A DNA stretch of 27,915 nt from Kiritimatiellia bacterium (GCA_007128275.1 SKXR01000176.1:1-27915); one strand, 5' to 3'; shown: positions 15,870 through 23,761, numbered from the stretch's first letter. Numbers and translations: made by a program. The notes: generated from the sequence alone by a model not told the origin.

Positions 15870-16807
15870 GTAATAGAATATCCTGGAGAACACTGATGGA
15901 AACACGCACGGAAAAACGAAATAAGATTCAAGCCCCGACGCTGGTCGCGATCGTCGTCGGACTGCATGTGATGGCGGTGGGCTCCATCGTATTCATTCAA
16001 GGTTGCGGCACCACGCGTGGTCCTGTGGCCGAAGCGCCGCCCGCGCCGGTTATGCCTCCACAGCCGGAGGTGCGCGAAGCCCGCCCGGTAACCCCGCCCC
16101 CGGTCTTTCAGCCGCCGGTGGCTGTGGAACGAGCACCGAGAGAAATGCCTGACGCGGACCCGCAGGTCTATGAAGTTCAGCGCGGCGACAACCTGTCCTC
16201 TATCGCGAGCCGTCACGGTGTGACGACTGCAGAACTGGTGGATCTCAACCAGCTGAAGGATCCCAATGCGATTCGTATCGGCCAAAAACTGTTGTTGCCC
16301 GCGCATGCGCGCGTCAGCGCACCGCGAGCGGCCAGACCGACCGCCGCACCGGATCGTCCCGCCGCGCCGACGGCAGAGGGCGCAACCTACGTGGTCCAGG
16401 CCGGCGACAGCCTATCCCGTATCGCGAGTCGTCACGGCGTGACCGTGGCCGACTTGTCCGCCGCCAACAACATCACGGATCCCAATCGGATTCGTGTGGG
16501 CCAGAAATTGGTAATCCCTGGCGCGGACACGACCCCCTCGGCCCCGGCTGCGGAAGAACCGAGCCCGGCACCCGAACCGGAAGCGACCGAACCGTCCGCT
16601 GCGGTTCGGCCCGCCCCCGCGCCGGCCGATCCCGGATTCACCGGCGCCGCCGATCCCTTCCCGTACACCGTGCGTGCCGGCGACACCTTTGAAAGCGTGG
16701 CGCGCGATTTTGCGGTGTTGAAAGATGATATTCTACGTTTGAACAACAAGAGCGGCGATGACCCCCTGCGGCCCGGTCAGACGCTTATGATTCCTCCGCT
16801 GCGTTAA
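15866..16807 (+). CDS. Membrane-anchored protein with three LysM domains
   Basis: A 313-residue protein. A basic N-terminus precedes one hydrophobic helix (about 25-44, ending in IQGCGTT), which could be a membrane anchor or an imperfect lipobox. A long Pro/Ala-rich spacer follows, then LysM domains at about 102-145, 175-218 and 267-311, each opening with a Y-V/E-V-x-x-GD pattern and closing with GQxLxIP. LysM binds N-acetylglucosamine in peptidoglycan, so the protein probably tethers the envelope to the wall. The third domain is more diverged. Start ATG 15866 overlaps murD and has GGAAAGGGG just upstream. Its place between murD and ftsW suggests a role in division; no enzymatic domain is visible. 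Confidence 0.88.
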   Translation: MSNRISWRTLMETRTEKRNKIQAPTLVAIVVGLHVMAVGSIVFIQGCGTTRGPVAEAPPAPVMPPQPEVREARPVTPPPVFQPPVAVERAPREMPDADPQVYEVQRGDNLSSIASRHGVTTAELVDLNQLKDPNAIRIGQKLLLPAHARVSAPRAARPTAAPDRPAAPTAEGATYVVQAGDSLSRIASRHGVTVADLSAANNITDPNRIRVGQKLVIPGADTTPSAPAAEEPSPAPEPEATEPSAAVRPAPAPADPGFTGAADPFPYTVRAGDTFESVARDFAVLKDDILRLNNKSGDDPLRPGQTLMIPPLR

Positions 16808-16869
16808 GCGGAACATGCTTTCGCCGCGTCCGGTCACGGGCGTGAGACAGTACACGCTGTCAACGACGG

Positions 16870-16907
16870 GCGCCTTCCAATGGTTTGAAGGCGCTTGTCT
16901 TTTTTTG
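16870..16907 (+). terminator. Rho-independent terminator between the LysM gene and ftsW
   Basis: GCGCCTTC (16870-16877) pairs perfectly with GAAGGCGC (16887-16894) across a nine-base loop. A T-rich tract with seven consecutive Ts follows within 16895-16907. It lies 62 bases after the LysM stop and about 20 before the ftsW start, inside the dcw cluster. Confidence 0.85.
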
Positions 16908-16927
16908 GGGCTGAGGGAGACGATCCG

Positions 16928-18028
16928 ATGTGGAGAACAGCCAGTGTCTTGGTGGGAGTGGTGCTGACATTCACGTTGTTCGGCGTCGTCATGCTGCTCA
17001 GCACCAGTAGCGTTCACGGACTTCAACAGTTCGGCGATGCCAACTACTTCGTCAAACGGCAACTGGTCGCCTTGTGTATTGCGTTGGTATTGGGCTTTGT
17101 GGTCTCCCGGATTGACTATCGTTTGTGGCGCACTTGGGCGATCCCGCTCGCGGGCGTAACCATCTTCCTTCTTGTGTTGGCCCTCCTGCCGGGTATCGGT
17201 GTGACGGTGAAGGGCAGCAGCCGCTGGATCCGTTTCGGCCCACTCACCTTTCAACCGTCGGAACTCGGCAAGTTCTCGGCCATCGTCCTCATGGCCTGGT
17301 ACATGGCCCGCTCGCAACGAGGGGTGAAAGAGTTCCTGCGCGGTCTCTTCATCCCCTTGATGCTGCTCGGTGTGATCGCGCTGCTCATCCTTGCCGCGCC
17401 GGATTTCGGGACTACCCTGCTGGTCGGTGTGGTGGGTATGTTGATTATGTTCGCCGGCGGTACGCGCGTGGGCTATCTAACCGTGACCGCCGTGCTCGGC
17501 GGAGTGACGTTTCTTATTCTAGTCATGCACGACACCGTCCGGATGCGGCGCGTGATCGCCTTTCGGAATCCGGATAAGTACGCCCAGGACGAAGCCTTTC
17601 AGTTGCTCAGCGCCATCTACGCGTTTGTCATCGGGGGGGCGGGAGGCGTCGGCCTTGGGCAAAGCATTCAGAAACGATTCTACCTGCCGGAATCCCATAC
17701 GGACTTCATCTTCGCCATCATTGGTGAAGAACTCGGTCTGGCGGCGTCCTTATCCGTCGTTCTCCTGTTCGGCGTGCTGTTCGGGTGCGGTATGCTCATT
17801 GCTTTACGAACCGGCGACCTGTTCGGGAAATTGCTGGCACTGGGCATTACGCTCATGATCACGTTGCAAGCCGCTTTCAATATGGCCGTCGTGACCGGGC
17901 TGGTGCCGACCAAGGGGTTGCCGTTGCCTTTCATCAGTTACGGGGGATCGAGTCTTGTCGTCACCCTGATCATGGTGGGGGTTCTTATCAATATCGCCCT
18001 GACGGGGGAAGAAGACGAGGACATGTAA
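16928..18028 (+). CDS. ftsW: FtsW, septal peptidoglycan glycosyltransferase (SEDS family)
   Basis: A 366-residue polytopic SEDS protein with about ten membrane helices, polymerising lipid II at the septum with FtsI. Diagnostic blocks are KGSSRWIRFGPLTFQPSELGK (about 96-116), LPESHTDFIFAIIGEELG, and KGLPLPFISYGGSS near the C-terminus. The HTDFIF and GLPLPFISYGGSS forms and the dcw location favour FtsW over RodA. The start at ATG 16928 has GGGAG (16915-16919) eight bases upstream; the open frame extends back into the terminator but has no ribosome site there. It is the last gene of the cluster, facing a convergent methyltransferase gene. Confidence 0.93.
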   Translation: MWRTASVLVGVVLTFTLFGVVMLLSTSSVHGLQQFGDANYFVKRQLVALCIALVLGFVVSRIDYRLWRTWAIPLAGVTIFLLVLALLPGIGVTVKGSSRWIRFGPLTFQPSELGKFSAIVLMAWYMARSQRGVKEFLRGLFIPLMLLGVIALLILAAPDFGTTLLVGVVGMLIMFAGGTRVGYLTVTAVLGGVTFLILVMHDTVRMRRVIAFRNPDKYAQDEAFQLLSAIYAFVIGGAGGVGLGQSIQKRFYLPESHTDFIFAIIGEELGLAASLSVVLLFGVLFGCGMLIALRTGDLFGKLLALGITLMITLQAAFNMAVVTGLVPTKGLPLPFISYGGSSLVVTLIMVGVLINIALTGEEDEDM

Positions 18029-18084
18029 GGAGGGGTCCGTGCGTGCGGCGTGCATGAATTAGCCGCATGCGGTGACGCGCCGCT

Positions 18085-18798
18085 TCAAACAACCACGCGG
18101 AAGATTTCCAGACTCCACAGATGGCGCGACCGCTTGGTGACGTAATCGATGACGCCCTCCGCCTTCATCCGTTCCATCTCCGACATGTGCGTCTTGAACT
18201 CTTCGCAGAAGGGAACCCATTTGAGAGCTACGGATTCCAGCCGATTGTTGAACAAGTTTTGCGCCGCTTCCAAGATCTTCTTGTGATCGGCCAGGCTCAA
18301 CACCGGAAAGTATAGTTGGCCGTTCTCATTGAGATGGTCGCGCGCCTGGGTCAGCATGTCGATGGTGGGGGCGGTGCCGTCATGGCCGCCGGTCGGGATG
18401 CTCGCCGGGTACCAGGGGGAAATGCGCGAGACGCCTTCGGCCATGCCGGATACGTCGTCGATAATGATGTCGAATCGTTCGCCGTCCAAGCCCTCGAACA
18501 GATTGCCGTGAATCACTTTCACGCGGTCCTGGACCCCGTTCAGTTCGGCGTTCTTCCGGGCATAACGGCACGCCGCTTCCATGACATCCACGGCGTACAC
18601 TTCCCCGGCGCCCTTCTTGGCCGCAATAATTGCAATGGGACCGATCCCGCAACCGAGATCCAGGACACGGCTTCCGGCGGGAATATCCACGACTTCAGCA
18701 AGGAGGCGGGTGGTCAGGTTCGGTTCGAACACGTCCGAACCGATCTCCAGGTCAACATCGATCCCGCCAAAATTGAATTTTTCCATTTGCGTTGTCAT
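18085..18798 (-). CDS. Class I SAM-dependent methyltransferase of unknown substrate
   Basis: A 237-residue protein with a Rossmann methyltransferase core: VLDLGCGIGPIAI (45-57), the acidic VYAVDV (about 67-72), and HGNLFEGL. Overall it resembles PrmA/PrmC-type enzymes. At the position where those have a catalytic NPPY it has IIIDDVSGMAEG (111-122), so glutamine or amino-group N-methylation should not be assumed. The C-terminus is helical and basic. The start is 18798, or an in-frame ATG at 18786. It is convergent with ftsW; no partner gene indicates its substrate. Confidence 0.75.
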   Translation of the reverse strand: MTTQMEKFNFGGIDVDLEIGSDVFEPNLTTRLLAEVVDIPAGSRVLDLGCGIGPIAIIAAKKGAGEVYAVDVMEAACRYARKNAELNGVQDRVKVIHGNLFEGLDGERFDIIIDDVSGMAEGVSRISPWYPASIPTGGHDGTAPTIDMLTQARDHLNENGQLYFPVLSLADHKKILEAAQNLFNNRLESVALKWVPFCEEFKTHMSEMERMKAEGVIDYVTKRSRHLWSLEIFRVVV

Positions 18799-18939
18799 TC
18801 GTCATGCGCACGGTCTAAGAGATTATCCGCCCCTCCCACATCTTCAATGGCGGACAAAACCCAGTCTTCTTTGCCCGCGGTAAGAATAGTCAAAGCGACG
18901 TGGGCAATCAAGTGTATATGCGTGCACCTTGGCGTCCCC

Positions 18940-19620
18940 CTAGGAGGGCATGGTCGTGTCCGCTTTCTTGCAGGCCCGGCTGCGCTTCGCCAACTCCAGA
19001 TACAGCATGCGGCTGACCCAGGCGTCGGTGGCGGCGTAGAGCACTTGCGCTTCCGTCAAATCCGGCCGGCTCCAGTTGGAGCACTGTGCCCGCTTTGAGA
19101 TCCGGAACCCCAGCAGGGCGGCGGCCAGACCGCGCAGCCCCTGATTTTTGATGCGCAACGCGCGCGCCATGGGTTCCAATCCCAGAAACCCGCCCGGCTC
19201 AAAATCATCCATGGCCTTCAGTTGTTTTAGATCATAATCCAGCGCGACACCCGCCTTGATGATCGAGCGGTCGCCAAGAACGGCCTTGAGCGGGGCGGCG
19301 ATGGTGTTGTTCGACAAGGGGAAGAGATAAACCTTTCTTTCACCCGCCAATTGGATGAGGGCCGGGTTGTACGATTCGCCCTTTCGAAAAGAAGGGCGTG
19401 TTTCCGTATCGAAACCCAACACGGATTCGCGGGAAAGTGCCCGGCACGCCTTCGCCGTTTCCTCGTCGCCGCGCACCACCTCCACGGGGCCGTGATACCG
19501 GTCGATCGGCATGGCGTTGATGTCGTCACGACTCAAGGCAATGGCGTATTCCGGTTCGGATGCCTTCTTGGCTTTATCGGTCGGTTTATCCTGTTTTGCT
19601 GTATCCTGCATGACGGTCAT
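18940..19620 (-). CDS. DEDDy-type 3'-5' exonuclease (RNase D-like domain)
   Basis: A 226-residue protein with a complete DEDDy exonuclease site: Asp71 and Glu73 in GFDTETRPSF, Asp128 in AGVALDYDLKQL, and Tyr195/Asp199 in LYAATDAW. These bind two metal ions for 3'-to-5' hydrolysis. It has only the exonuclease domain, without the HRDC domains of RNase D, plus a Lys-rich N-terminal extension of about 50 residues. Substrate (RNA or DNA) is not determined. The start is 19620, with ATG 19611 as an alternative; a TATAAC on the minus strand at 19629-19624 lies almost at the start codon, so the message may have a very short leader. Confidence 0.82.
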   Translation of the reverse strand: MTVMQDTAKQDKPTDKAKKASEPEYAIALSRDDINAMPIDRYHGPVEVVRGDEETAKACRALSRESVLGFDTETRPSFRKGESYNPALIQLAGERKVYLFPLSNNTIAAPLKAVLGDRSIIKAGVALDYDLKQLKAMDDFEPGGFLGLEPMARALRIKNQGLRGLAAALLGFRISKRAQCSNWSRPDLTEAQVLYAATDAWVSRMLYLELAKRSRACKKADTTMPS

Positions 19621-19703
19621 AATGTTATAAAAGGCTGAATAGTGGCCCGGAGAGCGGCAGCGGCACGCTGTATCGCACTCTTGCGGGTGATCAAACTAAC
19701 GGT

Positions 19704-19732
19704 TTGACCGGGAAAAGCAACCACGTTATGAG
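19704..19732 (+). promoter_or_regulatory. Candidate promoter of the SAM hydrolase gene
   Basis: TTGACC at 19704-19709 and TATGAG at 19727-19732 are separated by 17 bases. Transcription would begin only a few bases before the ATG at 19747, giving a very short leader. No clear ribosome site is seen, which fits a leaderless or near-leaderless message. Confidence 0.35.
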
Positions 19733-19746
19733 GACTGCGTCGTAGA

Positions 19747-20541
19747 ATGCCGATTATCACGTTGATTACGGATTTTGGAACGGCTGACGGCTATGTCGGC
19801 GCCATGAAAGGCGTTATCCTCGGATTGGCGCCGCACGCCACGGTGGTGGACGTGGCACACGACCTCCCCGCGCAAGACATCGAAGCCGGCGCCTGGTGTC
19901 TGGCCTCCTGCTGGCGCTATTTCCCTCAAGGCACCCTGCATGTGGTGGTCGTGGATCCCGGCGTGGGCAGTGATCGGCAGGCTATCATCGCCGAAGTCGA
20001 CGGGCAATACCTGATCGGGCCGGATAACGGCGTCTTCACCCACGCGCTCCAACGCGCCGGAAAGCGAGAGGTCCGGCAGATTCCCGCCGGGTTCCATCTA
20101 CCGAATTCGCTGTCGTTCACCTTTCATGGGCGAGACATCTTTGCCTACGCCGCCGGCGTGATTGCGTCCAGGGAACGAACATGGAAAGACATCACCCAGG
20201 CCGCGGACGATTTCATGTTGCTCGCGATTTCCCGGCCCGATTACGGCGATACAACCATTCGGGGCCGGATACTGCATGTGGACCGGTACGGCAACCTCAT
20301 CACCAATATCGAAGGCGATGCCTTGCCGGGCGACGCCCAATGGACCATGCGGATTGGCGGCGCGGACCTTTCCATCCGGAATATCGCCGCCACCTATTCG
20401 GACGTTGACCAAGGCCGTCCCGTAGCCTTGATCGGGTCATCGGGGTACCTCGAAATCGCGGTATGCGGCGGCTCCGCCTATCGCGTCTTTCAAACCGAAC
20501 CCGGCACGGAAATTTCCATGAAACGATTAATGAGCAATTAA
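19747..20541 (+). CDS. S-adenosyl-L-methionine hydrolase (adenosine-forming), DUF62 family
   Basis: A 264-residue member of the SAM hydrolase/fluorinase superfamily; most members split SAM into adenosine and methionine with water. The opening ITLITDFGTADGYVGAMKGVI is characteristic. The proposed Asp-Arg-His triad is present as Asp70, Arg77 and His127 (in VDPGVGSDR and FHGRDIF), with spacing like that of the Pyrococcus enzyme PH0463. GPDNGVF and VDRYGNLITNI are further conserved blocks. The insertion loop of the fluorinase is not evident, so halogenation is unlikely. It lies 38 bases before pgi on the same strand and is divergent from the exonuclease gene. Confidence 0.88.
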   Translation: MPIITLITDFGTADGYVGAMKGVILGLAPHATVVDVAHDLPAQDIEAGAWCLASCWRYFPQGTLHVVVVDPGVGSDRQAIIAEVDGQYLIGPDNGVFTHALQRAGKREVRQIPAGFHLPNSLSFTFHGRDIFAYAAGVIASRERTWKDITQAADDFMLLAISRPDYGDTTIRGRILHVDRYGNLITNIEGDALPGDAQWTMRIGGADLSIRNIAATYSDVDQGRPVALIGSSGYLEIAVCGGSAYRVFQTEPGTEISMKRLMSN

Positions 20542-20579
20542 TACCAACCTCTACAAGCCGGATCAAGGAGCGGGCTCCC

Positions 20580-22190
20580 ATGAACAACACCAACGTATGG
20601 CAAGCACTCGACGCACATTACCACACCATTAAAGACCAACACCTGCGGGACCTGTTCGCGAACGATCCCGATCGCGCCGACGGCTTCTCCCTGAGCGTGG
20701 ACGGACTCTTCCTCGATTATTCAAAGAACCGGATCACGGCCGAAACCATGACGTTGCTTCGGCAAATGGCTGAAGAGACCGGCGTGCGTGCGGCCGTGGA
20801 CGACATGTTCGCGGGCAAGAAGATCAACCGTACCGAAGGTCGGGCTGTCCTGCATGTCGCCCTCCGGAACCGATCCAATACGCCCATTCCTGTGGACGGA
20901 CAGGACGTCATGCCCGAAGTCAACCGGGTCCTCGAACAGATGGCGGTCTTTTCGGAGAAAGTGCGTAGCGGTGAATGGAAAGGCCATACCGGGAAACGCA
21001 TCCGTAACGTCATCAATATCGGCATCGGAGGCTCCGATCTCGGTCCGGTCATGGCGTACGAGGCGCTGAAACCCTATAGCCAACGCGATTTGACCGTCCG
21101 ATTCGTGTCCAACGTCGACGGCACCCATCTTGCCGAAGCCGTTCGCGACATCGATCCGGAAGAAACACTGTTCATCGTCGCGTCCAAGACCTTTACGACC
21201 CAGGAAACGTTAACCAACGCGTTCAGTGCGCGAGACTGGCTGTTGGCGTCGTTGAAAGACGAACAAGCGGTTGAAAAGCATTTTGTGGCCGTGTCCACGA
21301 ACGCCGAGAAAGTGCGGGCGTTTGGCATAGACACCGCCAATATGTTCGAATTCTGGGATTGGGTGGGAGGACGCTACTCGCTGTGTTCGGCCATAGGCCT
21401 CTCCCTGATGATCGCCGTCGGGCCGGACCATTTCTACGAGATGCTCGATGGATTTCATGCCATGGACCGCCATTTCGCCACCGCGCCGTTTGAGGAAAAC
21501 ATGCCCGTCCTGCTCGCATTGCTGGGGTTCTGGTACAATAACTTCTTCGGCGCGGCGAGTCACGCGCTCCTTCCGTACGATCAGTACCTTTCGCGATTCC
21601 CCGCCTATTTCCAGCAATGCGATATGGAAAGCAACGGCAAGTATGTCGACAAGGACGGCAAACGGGTCGCCGTGCAGACCGGCCCGATCATCTGGGGCGA
21701 GCCCGGCACGAACGGGCAGCACGCATTCTATCAGCTGTTGCATCAGGGCACCAAGCTCGTCCCGTGCGATTTCATCGGGTTCAACCATTCGCAGAATCCC
21801 GTGGGCGACCATCACGTCAAGCTCATGGCAAACTTCTTTGCGCAGACCGAAGCGCTGGCATTCGGGAAAACCGCGGAAGCCGTCGCGGAGGAAGGCACGG
21901 CGCCCGAACTGATTCCGCACCGCACCTTCGAGGGGAATCGCCCAACCAACACCATCATGGCCGACCGGTTGACCCCGTTTGTGTTGGGCCAGCTCATTGC
22001 GCTCTACGAGCACAAGGTCTTCGTGCAGGGCGTGATCTGGAACATTTACTCCTTCGATCAATGGGGCGTTGAACTCGGGAAGGCGCTCGCGGGCACGATT
22101 CTGAAGGAGCTGGAAAGCGCCGCAGGCGAAGTGACCAGCCACGACGGTTCAACGAACCAGTTGATCAATCGATTCCGGGCAATCCGATAG
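20580..22190 (+). CDS. pgi: Glucose-6-phosphate isomerase
   Basis: A 536-residue cytosolic enzyme interconverting glucose-6-phosphate and fructose-6-phosphate in glycolysis and gluconeogenesis. ATG 20580 follows AAGGAG (20565-20570) by nine bases; the frame extends upstream into the previous gene without significance. Both family signatures are visible: DWVGGRYSLCSAIG and FDQWGVELGK near the C-terminus. The phosphate-binding NIGIGGSDLGP and the catalytic-region GTNGQHAFYQLLHQGT are also intact. Length matches the long bacterial form (about 545). REP elements begin 35 bases after the stop. Confidence 0.96.
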   Translation: MNNTNVWQALDAHYHTIKDQHLRDLFANDPDRADGFSLSVDGLFLDYSKNRITAETMTLLRQMAEETGVRAAVDDMFAGKKINRTEGRAVLHVALRNRSNTPIPVDGQDVMPEVNRVLEQMAVFSEKVRSGEWKGHTGKRIRNVINIGIGGSDLGPVMAYEALKPYSQRDLTVRFVSNVDGTHLAEAVRDIDPEETLFIVASKTFTTQETLTNAFSARDWLLASLKDEQAVEKHFVAVSTNAEKVRAFGIDTANMFEFWDWVGGRYSLCSAIGLSLMIAVGPDHFYEMLDGFHAMDRHFATAPFEENMPVLLALLGFWYNNFFGAASHALLPYDQYLSRFPAYFQQCDMESNGKYVDKDGKRVAVQTGPIIWGEPGTNGQHAFYQLLHQGTKLVPCDFIGFNHSQNPVGDHHVKLMANFFAQTEALAFGKTAEAVAEEGTAPELIPHRTFEGNRPTNTIMADRLTPFVLGQLIALYEHKVFVQGVIWNIYSFDQWGVELGKALAGTILKELESAAGEVTSHDGSTNQLINRFRAIR

Positions 22191-22224
22191 CCGCGTCGCC
22201 GGCTTGCGTGGTTACCCACGACCT

Positions 22225-22398
22225 GGAGGGCGAGGCTTCCGCCGAGCCGTTCCTTGCGTGTTCCCGCGGCTCCGCGAAGCGTCGCCCTCCAGTTTGCGTG
22301 GTCACTCTCTCCTTGCGTGTTCTTGCGGCTCCGCGAAGCGTCGCCCTCCAGTTTGCGTGGTTACCCCGGACTTGGAGGGCGAGGCTTCTGCCGAGCCG
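22225..22398. repeat. REP array of four hairpins, left of the second RAYT
   Basis: There are four REP units of about 25 bases: forward 22225-22249, reverse 22266-22290, reverse 22325-22349 and forward 22374-22398. Forward units fold as GGC-GA-GGC-TTCC-GCC-GA-GCC. The reverse units, read on the opposite strand, fold as GGC-GA-CGC-TTC-GCG-GA-GCC. Short linkers (TTGCGTG, GTTTGCGTGG) recur between units. Adjacent forward/reverse pairs are REPIN-like. No gene is seen from 22191 to 22406. Confidence 0.92.
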
Positions 22399-22406
22399 TG
22401 TACGCC

Positions 22407-22910
22407 TTAATCCAGCCATATGATCGGATGGATCTCACCTTGAAAAGGCCAGTCGGGGGGGTTCTGAACCAATCCCTTTCGCACAGGATTCATCCGTACA
22501 TAGGACAACTTTTCGTCGTAATGTTTCCTGTCACGCATCTGGGTATCCCAACAGTCGGGAAGCCAGATGTTATGATCATACAGACCTGCTCGTCTGAATT
22601 CACTCTTCCAGAATTGAACCCACTTTTTGATAGGGTGAGGCGGCCATATGCCGGGCGTAGAGAAGCAGTGAAGATGGTCGGGCATGACAACATAGTTGCC
22701 AACACGCCAAAACGTAGAGTCCGTCCAAATTTTATGAAGCGCCTCGTGAACGGCTGGATTTGCGAGCTGATTCGAGCGCACTTTGCAACACACCGTGACG
22801 AGCAGAATAACGGGCACTCTGTTTCGCTCAACGGGAGAAGGATGAGCTGGATGTGATCGTACTGGAATCGACGTGTCCGCGTGCTCGACGTTATGTCCAT
22901 TTGCTTGCAT
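22407..22910 (-). CDS. REP-associated tyrosine transposase (RAYT), second copy type
   Basis: A protein of 167 residues from ATG 22910. ATG 22964 (185 aa) is an alternative but lies almost in the REP, and the open frame further upstream runs through REPs and the neighbouring methyltransferase gene. It has the HUH motif MPDHLH (His79 and His81), the NIWLPDCWDTQMRDRKHY segment, and the tyrosine block YVRMNPVRKGLV with Tyr137 four residues before Asn-Pro. It is clearly a different lineage from the RAYT at 265-708: only motif-level similarity is visible. REP arrays lie on both sides, the usual arrangement for a REP/RAYT unit. Confidence 0.85.
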   Translation of the reverse strand: MQANGHNVEHADTSIPVRSHPAHPSPVERNRVPVILLVTVCCKVRSNQLANPAVHEALHKIWTDSTFWRVGNYVVMPDHLHCFSTPGIWPPHPIKKWVQFWKSEFRRAGLYDHNIWLPDCWDTQMRDRKHYDEKLSYVRMNPVRKGLVQNPPDWPFQGEIHPIIWLD

Positions 22911-22969
22911 ATCCGCCACCGCAACAATACGAGTCAAAAAGGACGCGAACAAGCTGTTTCTCATGACCT

Positions 22970-23084
22970 GGAGGGCGAGGCTTCTGCCGAGCCGCTCCTT
23001 GCGTGTTCTCGCGGCTCCGCGAAGCGTCGCCCTCCAGTTTACGTGGTCACTCTCTGCTTGGAGGGCGAGGCTTCTGCCGAGCCG
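22970..23084. repeat. REP array of three hairpins, right of the second RAYT
   Basis: REP units occur at 22970-22994 (forward), 23011-23035 (reverse) and 23060-23084 (forward), nearly identical to the left-hand array, including the TCCTTGCGTGTTC linker. The last unit ends nine bases from the stop codon of the methyltransferase gene at 23093, so its transcript would end in REP hairpins. Confidence 0.92.
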
Positions 23085-23092
23085 CTTGGACG

Positions 23093-23761
23093 TTAGCGCG
23101 GTTGTTCCAACTTCGCGTACCGCACCCAGAGCGTGTGCGCGTAGCGGTTCAGGTAGTGCAGGCGGTTGGGATACCGCAGGCGGCGCGCGGCGCGTACGAG
23201 GGCAGGGCGCGGCTTCTCCATGGCGAAACATTCCTCGATTCGAATCGGATACTTCTCCGTTTGCGCGTGATAGAAGGCCTGCGCGTCCGCGAGACTGAAG
23301 AACCATTTATGCCGGTCCACGGGCCGTTCGGGTGGAAGCCCGTAATGCGAAAACGAGCCGTGCCCGCGTTCGATGGGTTGTCGCGCGTTGGTCCAGTTGT
23401 TGGGCAGCGAAATGATGAGTTGACCCCGGCACACGCGGACCAGTTCCCCAAATGTGCGGTGCAGACTGTCGAGATGCTCCAATACATCGCTGCAAATCAG
23501 ACAATCGAACGCGTCATCCTCGAACGGCAACCGTTCGGTGGCTTCAAGGTCGACGGTCAGATCGGGCGTCCCGCCCACGTCGATCCCCGTATAGTGGATG
23601 CCGGGCACCAGTGTGCGCAGGTGCCCTTCGTCGCAGCCCACATCCAGGACGTCGCCCTGGATGTGGGTACGAAAACGGTCGGCGATAAACCGCGCGCGGT
23701 CGAGCCGTTGCGGGAACGACGCGTACACCAGCGGCGGCGCCGATATGCCTGATTCATTCAT
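23093..23761 (-). CDS. SAM-dependent methyltransferase, type 11-like
   Basis: A 222-residue protein with the glycine-rich SAM motif VLDVGCDEGHLRT (38-50), GIDVGG as the acidic second strand, ERLPFEDDAFDCLICSDVLEHLD as motifs II/III, and GQLIISLPNNW as strand 5. This layout is that of small-molecule or lipid/polysaccharide methyltransferases (Methyltransf_11). The substrate is unknown. The C-terminal region is rich in Arg and Tyr (RRLRYPNRLHYLNRYAHTLW), which could be a membrane-surface helix. It lies downstream of the V-ATPase genes on the same strand, separated by 96 bases with three palindromes. Confidence 0.82.
   Translation of the reverse strand: MNESGISAPPLVYASFPQRLDRARFIADRFRTHIQGDVLDVGCDEGHLRTLVPGIHYTGIDVGGTPDLTVDLEATERLPFEDDAFDCLICSDVLEHLDSLHRTFGELVRVCRGQLIISLPNNWTNARQPIERGHGSFSHYGLPPERPVDRHKWFFSLADAQAFYHAQTEKYPIRIEECFAMEKPRPALVRAARRLRYPNRLHYLNRYAHTLWVRYAKLEQPR

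Noticed and set aside
18029..18084. Bidirectional terminator between ftsW and the convergent methyltransferase gene
   Set aside because: A GCGGCG/CGCCGC pairing is possible but the loop is long and no U-tract is present on either side.
22225..23084. CRISPR array
   Set aside because: The repeats alternate in orientation, are palindromic with GA mismatches, have irregular short linkers and flank a RAYT; there are no unique equal-length spacers and no cas genes.
22911..23306. N-terminal extension of the second RAYT to 299 residues
   Set aside because: The extension runs through REP hairpins and the methyltransferase gene, giving REP-encoded repeats of no protein significance. The start at 22910 or 22964 is more reasonable.
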